From NCBI GenBank assembly GCA_029243025.1, contig JAQWSU010000022.1:62001-126000 (forward strand): a DNA stretch of 64,000 bases, given 5' to 3'. The notes below the pieces were generated by a model. The model was not told the DNA's origin, ran no database searches, and saw only the letters and a list, made by a program, of their open reading frames with translations. Source of the DNA: Pirellulaceae bacterium. Its GTDB lineage: Bacteria > Planctomycetota > Planctomycetia > Pirellulales > Pirellulaceae. Positions 8,941 through 17,335 of the stretch are shown piece after piece. The first letter of the stretch is position 1. Every line of letters starts with the position of its first letter. Position numbers and translations under genes: made by a program.

Positions 8941-9451
8941 GACGCGAACTCCCTCGATTAGATGTGAAGAATGGTGGGCTTTCTCTGTTCCCGAAATTTC
9001 ATTGCGAGGAGCCCACGTCAGTTTTGCCTAACGAAACCGACGCTAACTGAGTTGATACAACCCTAACTCTATCTTATTTCCTAAAAGCTGCTGATGCCAC
9101 TACGAAAACCGATGTAATGATCGATCTGCCGCTCGTTTGAACCCGCTCCGGGACTCCATAGCCTAATCAAATCTAGGGAAGTGTCAAAGCGTAGGAGTTC
9201 TGTAGCGATTAGGTTGGATGTGAAGAATGGGGGCCTGTGTTCACTTGTTTGAACAGGAGTTGGCCAATTCGTGCTGAGGTCGCCGATCGGGCGGGCTACA
9301 TTTGGATAAAACTGGCTCCAATCGCTTTCTGATGAACCGTTTGCGGCTGGCGGCTGCCGAGCATCGTTGTTTTAATGACCGTCTCAAGTCCCGAATTGAA
9401 AAGCCAAACGGTAACGGCTGATAAGAACTTAAAACGAAGAGGAGTTCATTG
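8941..9451. other. Divergent intergenic region without a gene
   Basis: About 510 bp separate two divergent genes and must hold both promoters. I see no convincing protein-coding frame. A 14-bp sequence, GATGTGAAGAATGG, occurs twice in direct orientation at 8961-8974 and 9218-9231, each copy preceded closely by CGATTA. The stretch around 9060-9090 is AT-rich and could contain a promoter for the VWA gene, but no well-spaced -35/-10 pair stands out. Confidence 0.5.
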
Positions 9452-10366
9452 ATGGAATCGCAGTTTTGTTCACGCCGAACGTTCACCAAATTTCTCGCTG
9501 CCGGAGCGGGCGCTGCTATCTTGCCGGCTGCGGTTCGCGCTGACGAGAGTAAGCGATTGTTCGAGATTTCGGTCGCCGAATGGTCGATCCACAAATCATT
9601 GTTTGCTGGGAAATTGAGCAACCTAGATTTTCCGGCCTTCTGCAAAGAGAACTTTGGCATCACCGCTGTCGAATATGTCAATCAATTCTTTAAGGACAAA
9701 GCTCAGGATGAGACTTATCTGGCAGAGCTCAAGAAGCGAGCTGACGATATTGGTGTGAAAAGTTTGTTGATCATGTGTGATGGCGAAGGCAATCTGGGTG
9801 ATGCCAACTTGGCGAAACGGCTCAAAGCGGTAGAGAATCACTACAAATGGGTTGAGGCGGCCAAGTTTCTTGGCTGTCACTCGATCCGCGTGAATGCGGC
9901 CAGTAGTGGGAGTTACCAGGATCAAGTTTATCGAGCGGCGGATGGACTGCGGGCATTGACGGAATTTTCTGCTCCTCACGACATCAACGTGATTGTCGAA
10001 AACCATGGCGGTCTCTCGTCCGACGGAAATTGGTTGGCGGAGGTCATGGAAACCGTTGACCTGCCTCGTTGTGGAACCTTGCCGGACTTTGGCAACTTCA
10101 ACATCGGTGGCGGAAAAACGTACAACCGTTACCTGGGTGTGCTGCAACTTATGCCGTTCGCAAAAGCGGTAAGTGCGAAAAGTCACGACTTCAATGCGGA
10201 TGGTAACGAGACGAAAACTGACTATTTGCGGATGATGAAAATCGTACTGGATGCGGGTTATCACGGTTATGTGGGTATCGAGTACGAAGGCGGCAAGCTC
10301 AGTGAAAAAGATGGAATTCGTGCGACGCAAAAATTGTTAGAGCGAGTTCGAACGGAGCTGTCCTAG
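9452..10366 (+). CDS. Tat-exported sugar phosphate isomerase/epimerase-like TIM-barrel protein
   Basis: The 304-residue protein starts with a twin-arginine signal ([14 protein letters not shown], then a cleavage-like AVRA) and continues as an AP endonuclease family 2/xylose isomerase-like TIM barrel. Features include an early EWSIHKS segment, IVENHGG near the middle, [14 protein letters not shown], and YVGIEYEGG near the end; the acidic and histidine residues there fit the metal site of this fold. Such exported isomerase-like proteins are abundant in planctomycetes and are thought to act on sugars or cyclitols, but the substrate is unknown. The ATG at 9452 follows GAAGAGGAG and is preferred over the adjoining TTG. 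No operon partner: the next gene is convergent. Confidence 0.85.
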   Translation: MESQFCSRRTFTKFLAAGAGAAILPAAVRADESKRLFEISVAEWSIHKSLFAGKLSNLDFPAFCKENFGITAVEYVNQFFKDKAQDETYLAELKKRADDIGVKSLLIMCDGEGNLGDANLAKRLKAVENHYKWVEAAKFLGCHSIRVNAASSGSYQDQVYRAADGLRALTEFSAPHDINVIVENHGGLSSDGNWLAEVMETVDLPRCGTLPDFGNFNIGGGKTYNRYLGVLQLMPFAKAVSAKSHDFNADGNETKTDYLRMMKIVLDAGYHGYVGIEYEGGKLSEKDGIRATQKLLERVRTELS

Positions 10367-10470
10367 GGATTGCGAGTTGCTCGAAGCGCTACGGCACGGG
10401 GCGGATTGCGTTTCGAGCTGCGTGTGAGATTTTTGCGCTTCGAGCTGCGGGTCGCTTGGTTTTGAGCGGG

Positions 10471-11541
10471 CTACGCTTCGCCTGCGGTCCAACGCACGAC
10501 ACGACCATCGTCTTTAAACCAAACATTGCGTTGGATCTCATCGGTCTTGAGGCCAAGTGCTTTGGGACGTTGAACGCCGGGGAGAACGAGAACATCGTAA
10601 AGTTCTTCCACGATGCCCTCGAATTTCAGCCATTCCACCGTGCGGCCCGTGTGGAGGTCAACCACTTGCAATCCACAGAGAGGTTGGGTCTGACGTTTGC
10701 TCAACTCATCGTCGAGGGGTAACCCGGCAAACGTTTTTTGCCGGGGGCGGGAAAGGCCGACGAGAGCGTAATTCTCATGAAAGGCCAGTCCCCTCGCATA
10801 GCCGGGGCAAAATTCGATCCGTTCGAAACTTCCGTCGCGAGGATCAACCCGGCCCAGATAACCGTGGCCGGAATCCAGCAGCCAGAGTTCATCACCGCGA
10901 ATTCGTGGGGAGTGAGGCATCGACAGCCCTTGCGTGATTGTTTCATTGCGTTTGACGTCGATAACGACCCCCCCATGGTCTCGCGTTTTACGCCAGCCAT
11001 TTCTTGTGTTTGTTTGACTGCAGGCGGTGACAAATCGCGGCTCTGTTTCATCACACGCGAGGCCGTTGAGGTGACAGCGATCTTCTGCAGCAAGTTGGCT
11101 CACAAAGGGCGGTTGCCAAATTGGCTCAAAACTCAACTCCTCACTAGCGCGAGCGAGGCAACTGAATAGCGTGCTCACAAAGACCGGCTGGCGATTCTTA
11201 TCCACGGCCATGTCATGGGCGTCGATGTCTCCAGTCGTTTGAGCCAGAGTCGGCACGAAAAGTCGATCATAGCCGTCTTCAGATACGGCTCCTGATGCGA
11301 GCACATTGTCGAGACGCCAGAGCTGATAGGCGGCGGCTAACCAGATGGTTTGTGAGTCCGACCAAAGCCCCATACAGCGATTGAACGTTCGCTCGAATAC
11401 GGACAGCCGTCCATCCGTTTTGGTCCCTAGCAAAAATAGCTTGCCGATCTGGTAGGTGCTCAAGGCCAAGCTGATATTGGATGAACGTAGCCACGCGGCA
11501 AAACCTGGTGAGGCAAAGATTTCGAATTTGGGTTGGTTCAT
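10471..11541 (-). CDS. TIGR03032-family protein
   Basis: The 356-residue protein matches the TIGR03032 (DUF4915-like) pattern: an N-terminal FEIFASPGFAAWL, then LALSTYQIGKLFLLG, a HDMAVD motif, and HSPRIRGDELWLLDSGHG followed by LAFHENYALVGLSRPR. The regular strand pattern implies a beta-propeller. No signal peptide is visible, so it is probably cytoplasmic. The family's function is not established; in other bacteria it often lies near sugar or polysaccharide genes. It is downstream of the FG-GAP protein gene on the same strand, 178 bp apart. The C-terminal end, beyond the propeller, is basic. There is no clear ribosome binding site before the ATG at 11541. Confidence 0.8.
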   Translation of the reverse strand: MNQPKFEIFASPGFAAWLRSSNISLALSTYQIGKLFLLGTKTDGRLSVFERTFNRCMGLWSDSQTIWLAAAYQLWRLDNVLASGAVSEDGYDRLFVPTLAQTTGDIDAHDMAVDKNRQPVFVSTLFSCLARASEELSFEPIWQPPFVSQLAAEDRCHLNGLACDETEPRFVTACSQTNTRNGWRKTRDHGGVVIDVKRNETITQGLSMPHSPRIRGDELWLLDSGHGYLGRVDPRDGSFERIEFCPGYARGLAFHENYALVGLSRPRQKTFAGLPLDDELSKRQTQPLCGLQVVDLHTGRTVEWLKFEGIVEELYDVLVLPGVQRPKALGLKTDEIQRNVWFKDDGRVVRWTAGEA

Positions 11542-11719
11542 GCCAAGGGCTCACTGGTCCTTCACGTCTGGAGGGCGTAAACCCCTATCATGCTCTTGTC
11601 TGCATTACACCGCAACAACGGTTGCGTGTCAGACTTTTGCAAAATGGGGTACTGGCGAGGATTGGCGTGGAGATACTCCGGATGAGAAATCTTACCGTGA
11701 ATCAGAACACCATCGATGA

Positions 11720-14404
11720 TCACGATGAAGCAGGTCGCTTCTGCTTCGCTTGAGCATCACTGTCTTGTAACAGGATGGCTGCGGCCAAGTCGGAAGAGAT
11801 GGTAGCAGATGGTGTGGCGGCCAATTCGAATTGGCCACCTTGAAAAGCAGCTACGAGGTCGCCCGAATCGAATTCCCCATCACAATTCCAGTCACCCTGT
11901 GACCAGCGTGAGTTGCCGGGGATATTGTCTTCGTATTGGCCCGCTTGGAATACGAGAACCAGATCGGCTGTCGTAAATAATCCGTCGAGATTGGCATCGC
12001 CGGCGGAGGTCTGCAGAATATCGCGAATCATCGATTCCAAATCGGCCGGAGTGATCAGCCCATCGGCATTAAGATCAAAGAGGGGGTCGGGATCTTGGGC
12101 TTGGATTGCCGCACAAAGTAGCGCGATGTCGGCGGCGTCGACGCTGCCATCACCGTCGAAGTCGCCTGATGTGCTCAGGTTCCGGTAGAGGGACAGCTTG
12201 CTGTCGTAGGCGGACGCGGACAGAATGTCCATATCCGCATCACCATCCATATCAGCCACCGTGACTTCGAATACTCCCGCCACATTCCCTTGGGTGACAA
12301 GATGATCTGAGAAGCCTTCACCCTTGCGCTCAAACCAAACAACCTGCGAACTATCGGCGATCACGATATCGTCGATACCGTTTCCATCGACGTCGGCGAT
12401 GGCTAACGCTTCGGGTTCGTTGAATCCAACGGCAATATCTTGAGGCTCGCTGAAGACTTTGTTTTCGGTCTGCTCAATCCAAGACAGAATTCCACCAGTT
12501 GCATTGGTTCCGAATTGGGTGGTCACTAAATCAAGGTCACCATCGTTGTCGAGATCGGTTGCTTCGACGGTCACGGAGCCTTCGCGGATTGCAATCGTTT
12601 GTGTTGAGCTGAAGGAGCCGTTCCCATCCTCGTTTTCATACCAAGCAATTTTCCCGTCTCCGTATGCCGCGCTGAGGACGTCGATGTCACCGTCGCCATC
12701 CAAATCCGCAGAACTGACCCATTCCGCCGAAATCGCCCTTCGCGTCAATATTTGGAGGCTGCCAAAGTTGCCTTGGCCATCTTCATTGCGATACCAGGCG
12801 ATAATCCCGTCGATCGCAGAAGCGGACAGAACATCAATATCACCATCACCATCCAGATCTGCAGTATGAAGATCAATCGCCCCATTGCTGCGGCGTGAGA
12901 TGATCTGTTGGGGACCGAAGTTGCCCAAGCCGTCGAGGTTTTCGTACCACGCTATCTTGTCGTCGCCAAAAGATGCCGAAATAGCATCCAGATCACCGTC
13001 ACCGTCCAGGTCTGCAGCTCGAACTGTTTCCACTCGACTAGCCTGAGTCGTGATGATCCGAGCCGCTGTGAAATGTCCCGTTCCGTCGAGATTCTCGTAC
13101 CAAGCAACTTTGTTGTCTGAGTTGCTTCCGGCTAATACGTCGAGATCTCCATCCCCGTCAAAGTCAGCGGTTGCGATCGAGCCAAGTCCGACCGGATGCG
13201 TCAAGACGGGCTGCGGAATTCCAAAGGCTCCGTCTCCATTGTTGGAAAACGAGGAGACCCGGTTATCGTCACTGGATGCCACAATCACGTCCGGAGTACC
13301 ATTTCCATCGAGGTCGGCGATCGCAATCGATTCAGGACCGATTAGCTTGTCAGAAATGATCTTTCCGGTCGCGAACAGACCTTGCCCGTCCGTATTCTCA
13401 TACCAGCTCGTGTTGTTGCTTGGGTAATAACTTGACGCCGCGACGACATCGTTATCCCCGTCGCCATCCAGATCTGCGACGGTAATGAATCTTGCTCCTT
13501 CGGCCGATGTGGAAAGCTCCCTTCGTGAGCCGAACGTGCCGCGTTCATCAAGGTTTTCGAACCAAGCGACCATGCCTTCAAACGTGAAGGCCGTAAATAC
13601 ATCGAGGTCGCCATCCCCATCAGCATCTGCCAAGGAAATAGCTTCCGGACCATTCGTGTTCGTCGAGATCGTTTGCGGTTCGCTAAAGCGGCCATTTCCT
13701 TCGTTGGAGAACCAAGCGACCGTGTCATCAAATCGGAAGGCGACCGCTACATCCGGTCGCCCGTCTAAGTCAATGTCACCAACGCGTAGGTGTCTGGGAC
13801 CGGCGATTGATGCTGATATGATCTGTTGCGAGTCAAAGTTTCCCTGCCCGTCGTTCGCGTACCAGGCAACCTTGTTGTCGAGCCAAGATCCGGAGACAAG
13901 GTCCAGATCGCCGTCAGCGTCAAAATCCGCCGCCGCCAGTGTTCGCACCCCATCGGTTTCTGTGGTGACAGTCACCAGATTGTCGAAGTTGCCATTCCCC
14001 AGATTTCGGTACCAAACGATGCGATCGCTACCGTAAGCCGCAACCGCTACGTCGTCGTCACCATCACCATCAAAGTCGGCTGCAATTAACTCACGAATCA
14101 AAGAGTCGTCAGAGCCAGGAATTGAATCGATCGAATGTTGCACAAAGCGATCCGCACCACGGTTTTCGTGCCAGGCCACTTTGCCGTCTCGAAAGGAGCC
14201 GACGATCAAGTCGATATCACCGTCTAGGTCAACATCAGATGGGACGACCGACACGGGACCATCGGCCGCCAAACCGTCAATTAGCTCCTGATTGCCGAAG
14301 GAGACTGCGGCCAGCAAATGGCGTGTTTCTAGCAGCTCCAATGAGATACGACGAAACATGGACTGCTTGCGCGCCGATCGCCAATGTGGTCTCGATTCCC
14401 GCAC
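11720..14404 (-). CDS. Secreted FG-GAP/VCBS-repeat protein with dockerin-like C-terminus
   Basis: A protein of about 890 residues. Near the N-terminus is LELLETRHLLA, the planctomycete LExRxLLA-type export motif. The body consists of about fourteen FG-GAP/VCBS-type repeats, each with a DxDGDGDxD calcium-binding loop and an AWYEN-like strand, predicting one or two beta-propellers. The last 120 residues hold dockerin-like EF-hand loops (DFDGDGSVDAAD, DLNADGLITPAD, DANLDGLFTTAD and DWNCDGEFDSGD). Such proteins are secreted or surface-bound calcium proteins; no enzymatic domain is visible. Start choice is uncertain: a GTG at 14404 has AGAGGA upstream and is used here, an ATG at 14458 would add 18 residues and an ATG at 14359 would remove 15. 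The C-terminal module closely resembles that of the lamin-tail protein at 50549-52570. Confidence 0.85.
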   Translation of the reverse strand: MRESRPHWRSARKQSMFRRISLELLETRHLLAAVSFGNQELIDGLAADGPVSVVPSDVDLDGDIDLIVGSFRDGKVAWHENRGADRFVQHSIDSIPGSDDSLIRELIAADFDGDGDDDVAVAAYGSDRIVWYRNLGNGNFDNLVTVTTETDGVRTLAAADFDADGDLDLVSGSWLDNKVAWYANDGQGNFDSQQIISASIAGPRHLRVGDIDLDGRPDVAVAFRFDDTVAWFSNEGNGRFSEPQTISTNTNGPEAISLADADGDGDLDVFTAFTFEGMVAWFENLDERGTFGSRRELSTSAEGARFITVADLDGDGDNDVVAASSYYPSNNTSWYENTDGQGLFATGKIISDKLIGPESIAIADLDGNGTPDVIVASSDDNRVSSFSNNGDGAFGIPQPVLTHPVGLGSIATADFDGDGDLDVLAGSNSDNKVAWYENLDGTGHFTAARIITTQASRVETVRAADLDGDGDLDAISASFGDDKIAWYENLDGLGNFGPQQIISRRSNGAIDLHTADLDGDGDIDVLSASAIDGIIAWYRNEDGQGNFGSLQILTRRAISAEWVSSADLDGDGDIDVLSAAYGDGKIAWYENEDGNGSFSSTQTIAIREGSVTVEATDLDNDGDLDLVTTQFGTNATGGILSWIEQTENKVFSEPQDIAVGFNEPEALAIADVDGNGIDDIVIADSSQVVWFERKGEGFSDHLVTQGNVAGVFEVTVADMDGDADMDILSASAYDSKLSLYRNLSTSGDFDGDGSVDAADIALLCAAIQAQDPDPLFDLNADGLITPADLESMIRDILQTSAGDANLDGLFTTADLVLVFQAGQYEDNIPGNSRWSQGDWNCDGEFDSGDLVAAFQGGQFELAATPSATISSDLAAAILLQDSDAQAKQKRPASS

Positions 14405-15206
14405 GCGTAATTCCTCTAACGATCGGATGTACCGACCCTTATCGTCGGTAGCGAACATTGGAAAAGCCCGCCGTCGATCATACTCAGCGGGTACAGTTTC
14501 GGCAAACTTTCTTAGCCGGATCTTTGACGACCACGAAATTCGCCAGAATTTTCCGCTCGAGAAGGCTTGCTCACTTTCCGCCGCAAGCTTAACGGATCAC
14601 CGGATGAAGACGCTCTCCCAAGTAGAAAAGTTTGAGAAAAGGGGCGTGCCGTTTAGCCGGCTTATCCGCTTCGGAAATCTGCGACACGAAATCGGCACGC
14701 CAAAATCTGACGGTTTCGGTAGCGTGCCATCTGAGCTGCTCTGATTGGTCAAGAGTTGCATTGGAATTTGAGTTGGCGTCCGAGAAAAGCGGGTGGCCCT
14801 CCTGATTTCCGCCCCCCTGATTTCATCTCGCCAGGCAGGATTGCGAACTCGTGCGGGTTGACTTTCTGAACGACACGGACGCACGGCGTGAGCCGATTCG
14901 TCACTCGCGTTTTCCGATGTAGTCGATTCGTCCAGCTCGCGGTTTCATCATTGATGTTGCAAATGTGACGATTGACTCACCGTTGCGCCGTAATTTAATG
15001 AATGAAACCGACCAACGTCATGAGGCCGTCATGTTTCATTGGGCCCGTCATCTCCGCTCGCGATTGCTGAAGGTGAATGTTGTAAGGACGTCAGACGCGC
15101 AAACCGCGATTCAGACTCGTAAAACGGGATCGTAGGTTGTCGGCGAACCTCAACTAACCAATACTGCCTGTGTCAAATCTTTTTCTGGTAAACGCGAGTG
15201 GCGGCG
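14405..15206. other. Divergent intergenic region without a convincing gene
   Basis: About 800 bp (less if the longer FG-GAP start is used) lie between divergent genes. Open frames on both strands exist around 14292-14884, but their composition is unlike the neighbouring proteins and I do not accept them. The sequence holds a 9-bp inverted repeat, GGCGTGCCG at 14643-14651 and CGGCACGCC at 14693-14701, with a 41-base spacer. The AT-rich part near 14990-15010 could carry the regB promoter. Confidence 0.45.
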
Positions 15207-16544
15207 ATGAATCGGCTGAATCAAGAACACACGGGTTCGACTCCAGGTGGTGACACTGTGCGGTGGGTGGCGAAAGCCGCCTGGCTAGTCCGGCTACGTT
15301 GGGTAGCCGTAGCGGGCCAATTGGCAACGATCGTCGTGGCCGTGTTTGGTTTGCGAGTCTCGATGCCGATGATTCCCCTGTTGAGCATCGTCGGGTTCAC
15401 CGCACTGACCAACGTATTCTTGACTCTCGCGTTGCGACGAATGGTGGCCTCTCGGCAATCGCGTACCGTCTTACTGAGCGGAGACACTCTGTTGGCGGCG
15501 ATGATGGCCATTGATTTGCTGTCGCTCACAGGTCTGTTGTATTTCGCAGGTGGGGCCACCAATCCATTTTCAGTTTTTTATCTCGTGAATCTCACGCTCT
15601 GCGCCGTGATTCTGCCGGAAAGGTGGGGGTGGTCTCTGATGGCGGTGGCGGTGGGGAGTCTGGCCGCCTTATTGGCTTTTCACGTGGATGTACCCGAGTT
15701 GCGGAGCGGCGCAGCGAGCGCCCAGCGCGCGAGTCTTAGTGAGTGGGGCCAACTTGTTGCTATGACCACCTGCGCATGGGTAATCATCCTGTTTGTAAAA
15801 CGTGTAATCCACCAGCTCGAGAAGACGCAGGCCACGTTGCAACGGGTTGAATTAGAACGTTCTCGGAGCGAAAAACTGCAGGCCCTGGGTACCCTGGCTG
15901 GTGGGGCAGCGCACGAACTTGCGACGCCGCTCTCGACGATCGCTGTCATCTCGAATGAGATGGCCCGCCATCTGCACGACGGCGACACGACGTTGGCGGA
16001 GGATGTGACGTTAATTCGCAGCGAGGTCGACCATTGTCAGACAATTCTGGCGAGGATGACCGGTCGCGCCCGGCAAATTACTGGTGAAGAAGTCACTTGG
16101 CTAACGGTGGATGAGTTGATTGCCATGACACTCAACGAGCTGACCTCAGCCGACAAGGTAAGCGTTTTGCTGAGTGATGAAGTGTCAAAGCTGAAACTGA
16201 GTGTTCCCTGTGAAAGCTTGGCTCAAGCGTTGAGAGGTTTGATTCAAAATGGTTTGGATGCCACGGCTCCTGAAAGTTCTGTTGAGTTTTCGATTGTTGC
16301 CGCAGGCGATGGTGTTCGCATGGTCGTCCATGATAACGGACCAGGCATGATGGCCGAAACGTTGAATCGGGCTGGAGAGCCTTTCTTCACTACGAAGGAG
16401 CCGGGGCGAGGTATGGGGTTGGGGCTCTTTTTGGCTCGGAGTGTGATCGAAAGACTCGGCGGAACACTCCACCTTGACTCGTCGCCCGGGCAGGGCGTCA
16501 CGGCGATTTTGGAGCTTCCCTGTGGTTTACCTGCTGCCGGTTAA
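15207..16544 (+). CDS. regB: RegB/PrrB-type redox-sensing histidine kinase
   Basis: The 445-residue protein has about six membrane segments (residues about 30-200), a dimerisation/phosphoacceptor region and a HATPase domain. The H-box reads GGAAHELATPLSTIAV (His about 236), as in RegB/PrrB/ActS. Two features of this family's redox sensing are present: the quinone-site motif GGATNPF (GGxxNPF) in the membrane domain at about 115-121, and a cysteine (about 277, in VDHCQTIL) 41 residues after the histidine, where the redox-active cysteine of Rhodobacter RegB lies. The ATP lid shows DNGPGM and GRGMGLGLFLARS. In proteobacteria RegB adjusts RegA phosphorylation to the redox state of the quinone pool. 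The ATG at 15207 is used; a GTG lies three codons upstream. The response regulator gene follows after 164 bp. Confidence 0.9.
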   Translation: MNRLNQEHTGSTPGGDTVRWVAKAAWLVRLRWVAVAGQLATIVVAVFGLRVSMPMIPLLSIVGFTALTNVFLTLALRRMVASRQSRTVLLSGDTLLAAMMAIDLLSLTGLLYFAGGATNPFSVFYLVNLTLCAVILPERWGWSLMAVAVGSLAALLAFHVDVPELRSGAASAQRASLSEWGQLVAMTTCAWVIILFVKRVIHQLEKTQATLQRVELERSRSEKLQALGTLAGGAAHELATPLSTIAVISNEMARHLHDGDTTLAEDVTLIRSEVDHCQTILARMTGRARQITGEEVTWLTVDELIAMTLNELTSADKVSVLLSDEVSKLKLSVPCESLAQALRGLIQNGLDATAPESSVEFSIVAAGDGVRMVVHDNGPGMMAETLNRAGEPFFTTKEPGRGMGLGLFLARSVIERLGGTLHLDSSPGQGVTAILELPCGLPAAG

Positions 16545-16645
16545 GCTTGACCTTTCTCGTTTCTGGTAGTTGTTTTCGGGACAGAAGCTCCAATAGTCTG
16601 TTAGCCCAAAAATGGGGGGGGGCAGATGGAGCTAGGCAGGCTAAA

Positions 16646-16664
16646 ATGCGACAATTTGCCGCAT
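16646..16664. promoter_or_regulatory. Putative RegA-type operator (19-bp near-palindrome)
   Basis: ATGCGACAATTTGCCGCAT is palindromic in eight of nine base pairs around a central T. Its core GCGAC-N5-GCCGC is the reverse complement of GCGGC-N5-GTCGC, and it matches the proteobacterial RegA/RegR consensus as I recall it (GNGRCRTTNNGNCGC) at all positions but one. It sits 44 bp before the regA start, a sensible place for autoregulation. The match is by eye only. Confidence 0.55.
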
Positions 16665-16671
16665 GTTTCCG

Positions 16672-16684
16672 ACTCTTTAAGAGT
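16672..16684. promoter_or_regulatory. Perfect short palindrome upstream of regA
   Basis: ACTCTTTAAGAGT is a perfect inverted repeat with one central base, only 7 bp after the putative RegA site and 24 bp before the regA start. It may be part of the same control region or overlap the promoter; no good -35/-10 pair can be assigned. Confidence 0.3.
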
Positions 16685-16708
16685 GATAAACTTAGGATAT
16701 GACTACCG

Positions 16709-17326
16709 ATGATAAATCAGGCGAAAGATGACGCTTTCTCCGGCATAGATCAACCGGTGGGGCGCGACGAGGCCGGAAAACAGGGTGTTTCTGGAAAACG
16801 GCGACTGCTATTGGCCGATGACAGTCAACTATTTCGAGAGCGACTTGCCCGAGCTTTTCGGGAACGCGGCTTCGACGTGCAAGCAGCTGAGGATTACGAT
16901 CAGGCCATGGAGTTGGCGCGTTTAAGTCCACCGGACTTAGCTGTCGTCGACCTAAGAATGCCAGGCCGTTCCGGCTTGGAATTGGTTCGCGATCTTCTCA
17001 AGCTGAATTCCTCCACACGCGTGCTGATCTTGTCAGGGTTCGGCAGTATTTCGACAGCCGTCGAGGCAGTAAAGTTGGGAGCGGTAAATTTTTTGCCGAA
17101 GCCCGCGGACGCTGACGACATTTTGGCTGCTTTCGAACGGTCGACCCCAGAGGCGGAGGACGCGCCGACGGAAAACCAAGACGTGCCGTCGCTCGCTCGA
17201 GCAGAATGGGAACACATCCATCGTATCCTTGCCGACTCCGGCGGTAACATTTCGGAAGCCGCTCGCCGGTTAGGTATTCATCGAAGGTCGCTTCAAAGGA
17301 AATTGCGTAAACGAGCACCGGATTAA
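16709..17326 (+). CDS. regA: RegA/PrrA/ActR-type response regulator
   Basis: The 205-residue protein has a receiver domain with the acidic pair ADD at 36-38, the phosphoacceptor Asp81 in VVDLRMPG, and LPKPAD for the conserved lysine. The C-terminal Fis-like helix-turn-helix (about 179-205) reads GNISEAARRLGIHRRSLQRK, a close match to the RegA/PrrA/ActR group. A 30-residue N-terminal extension precedes the receiver. In proteobacteria this regulator controls respiration, carbon and nitrogen fixation, and hydrogen metabolism according to redox state; the targets here are unknown. The ATG at 16709 gives this frame; another ATG at 16699 lies in a different frame and stops after ten codons. The sigma factor gene follows after 9 bp, so these two are surely co-transcribed. 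Confidence 0.92.
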   Translation: MINQAKDDAFSGIDQPVGRDEAGKQGVSGKRRLLLADDSQLFRERLARAFRERGFDVQAAEDYDQAMELARLSPPDLAVVDLRMPGRSGLELVRDLLKLNSSTRVLILSGFGSISTAVEAVKLGAVNFLPKPADADDILAAFERSTPEAEDAPTENQDVPSLARAEWEHIHRILADSGGNISEAARRLGIHRRSLQRKLRKRAPD

Positions 17327-17335
17327 GCCTTCGCC

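Noticed and set aside
9241-9681. 146-codon minus-strand frame across the isomerase-like gene start
   Set aside because: It overlaps the Tat signal of a clear gene and has no recognisable content.
14292-14884. Overlapping frames of 95-150 codons on both strands upstream of regB
   Set aside because: They have no domain, no export signal and no supported start; the composition does not look like the neighbouring genes.
15230-15252. GGTTCGACTCC, resembling a tRNA T-arm
   Set aside because: It lies inside the regB coding region and no other tRNA arms are near.
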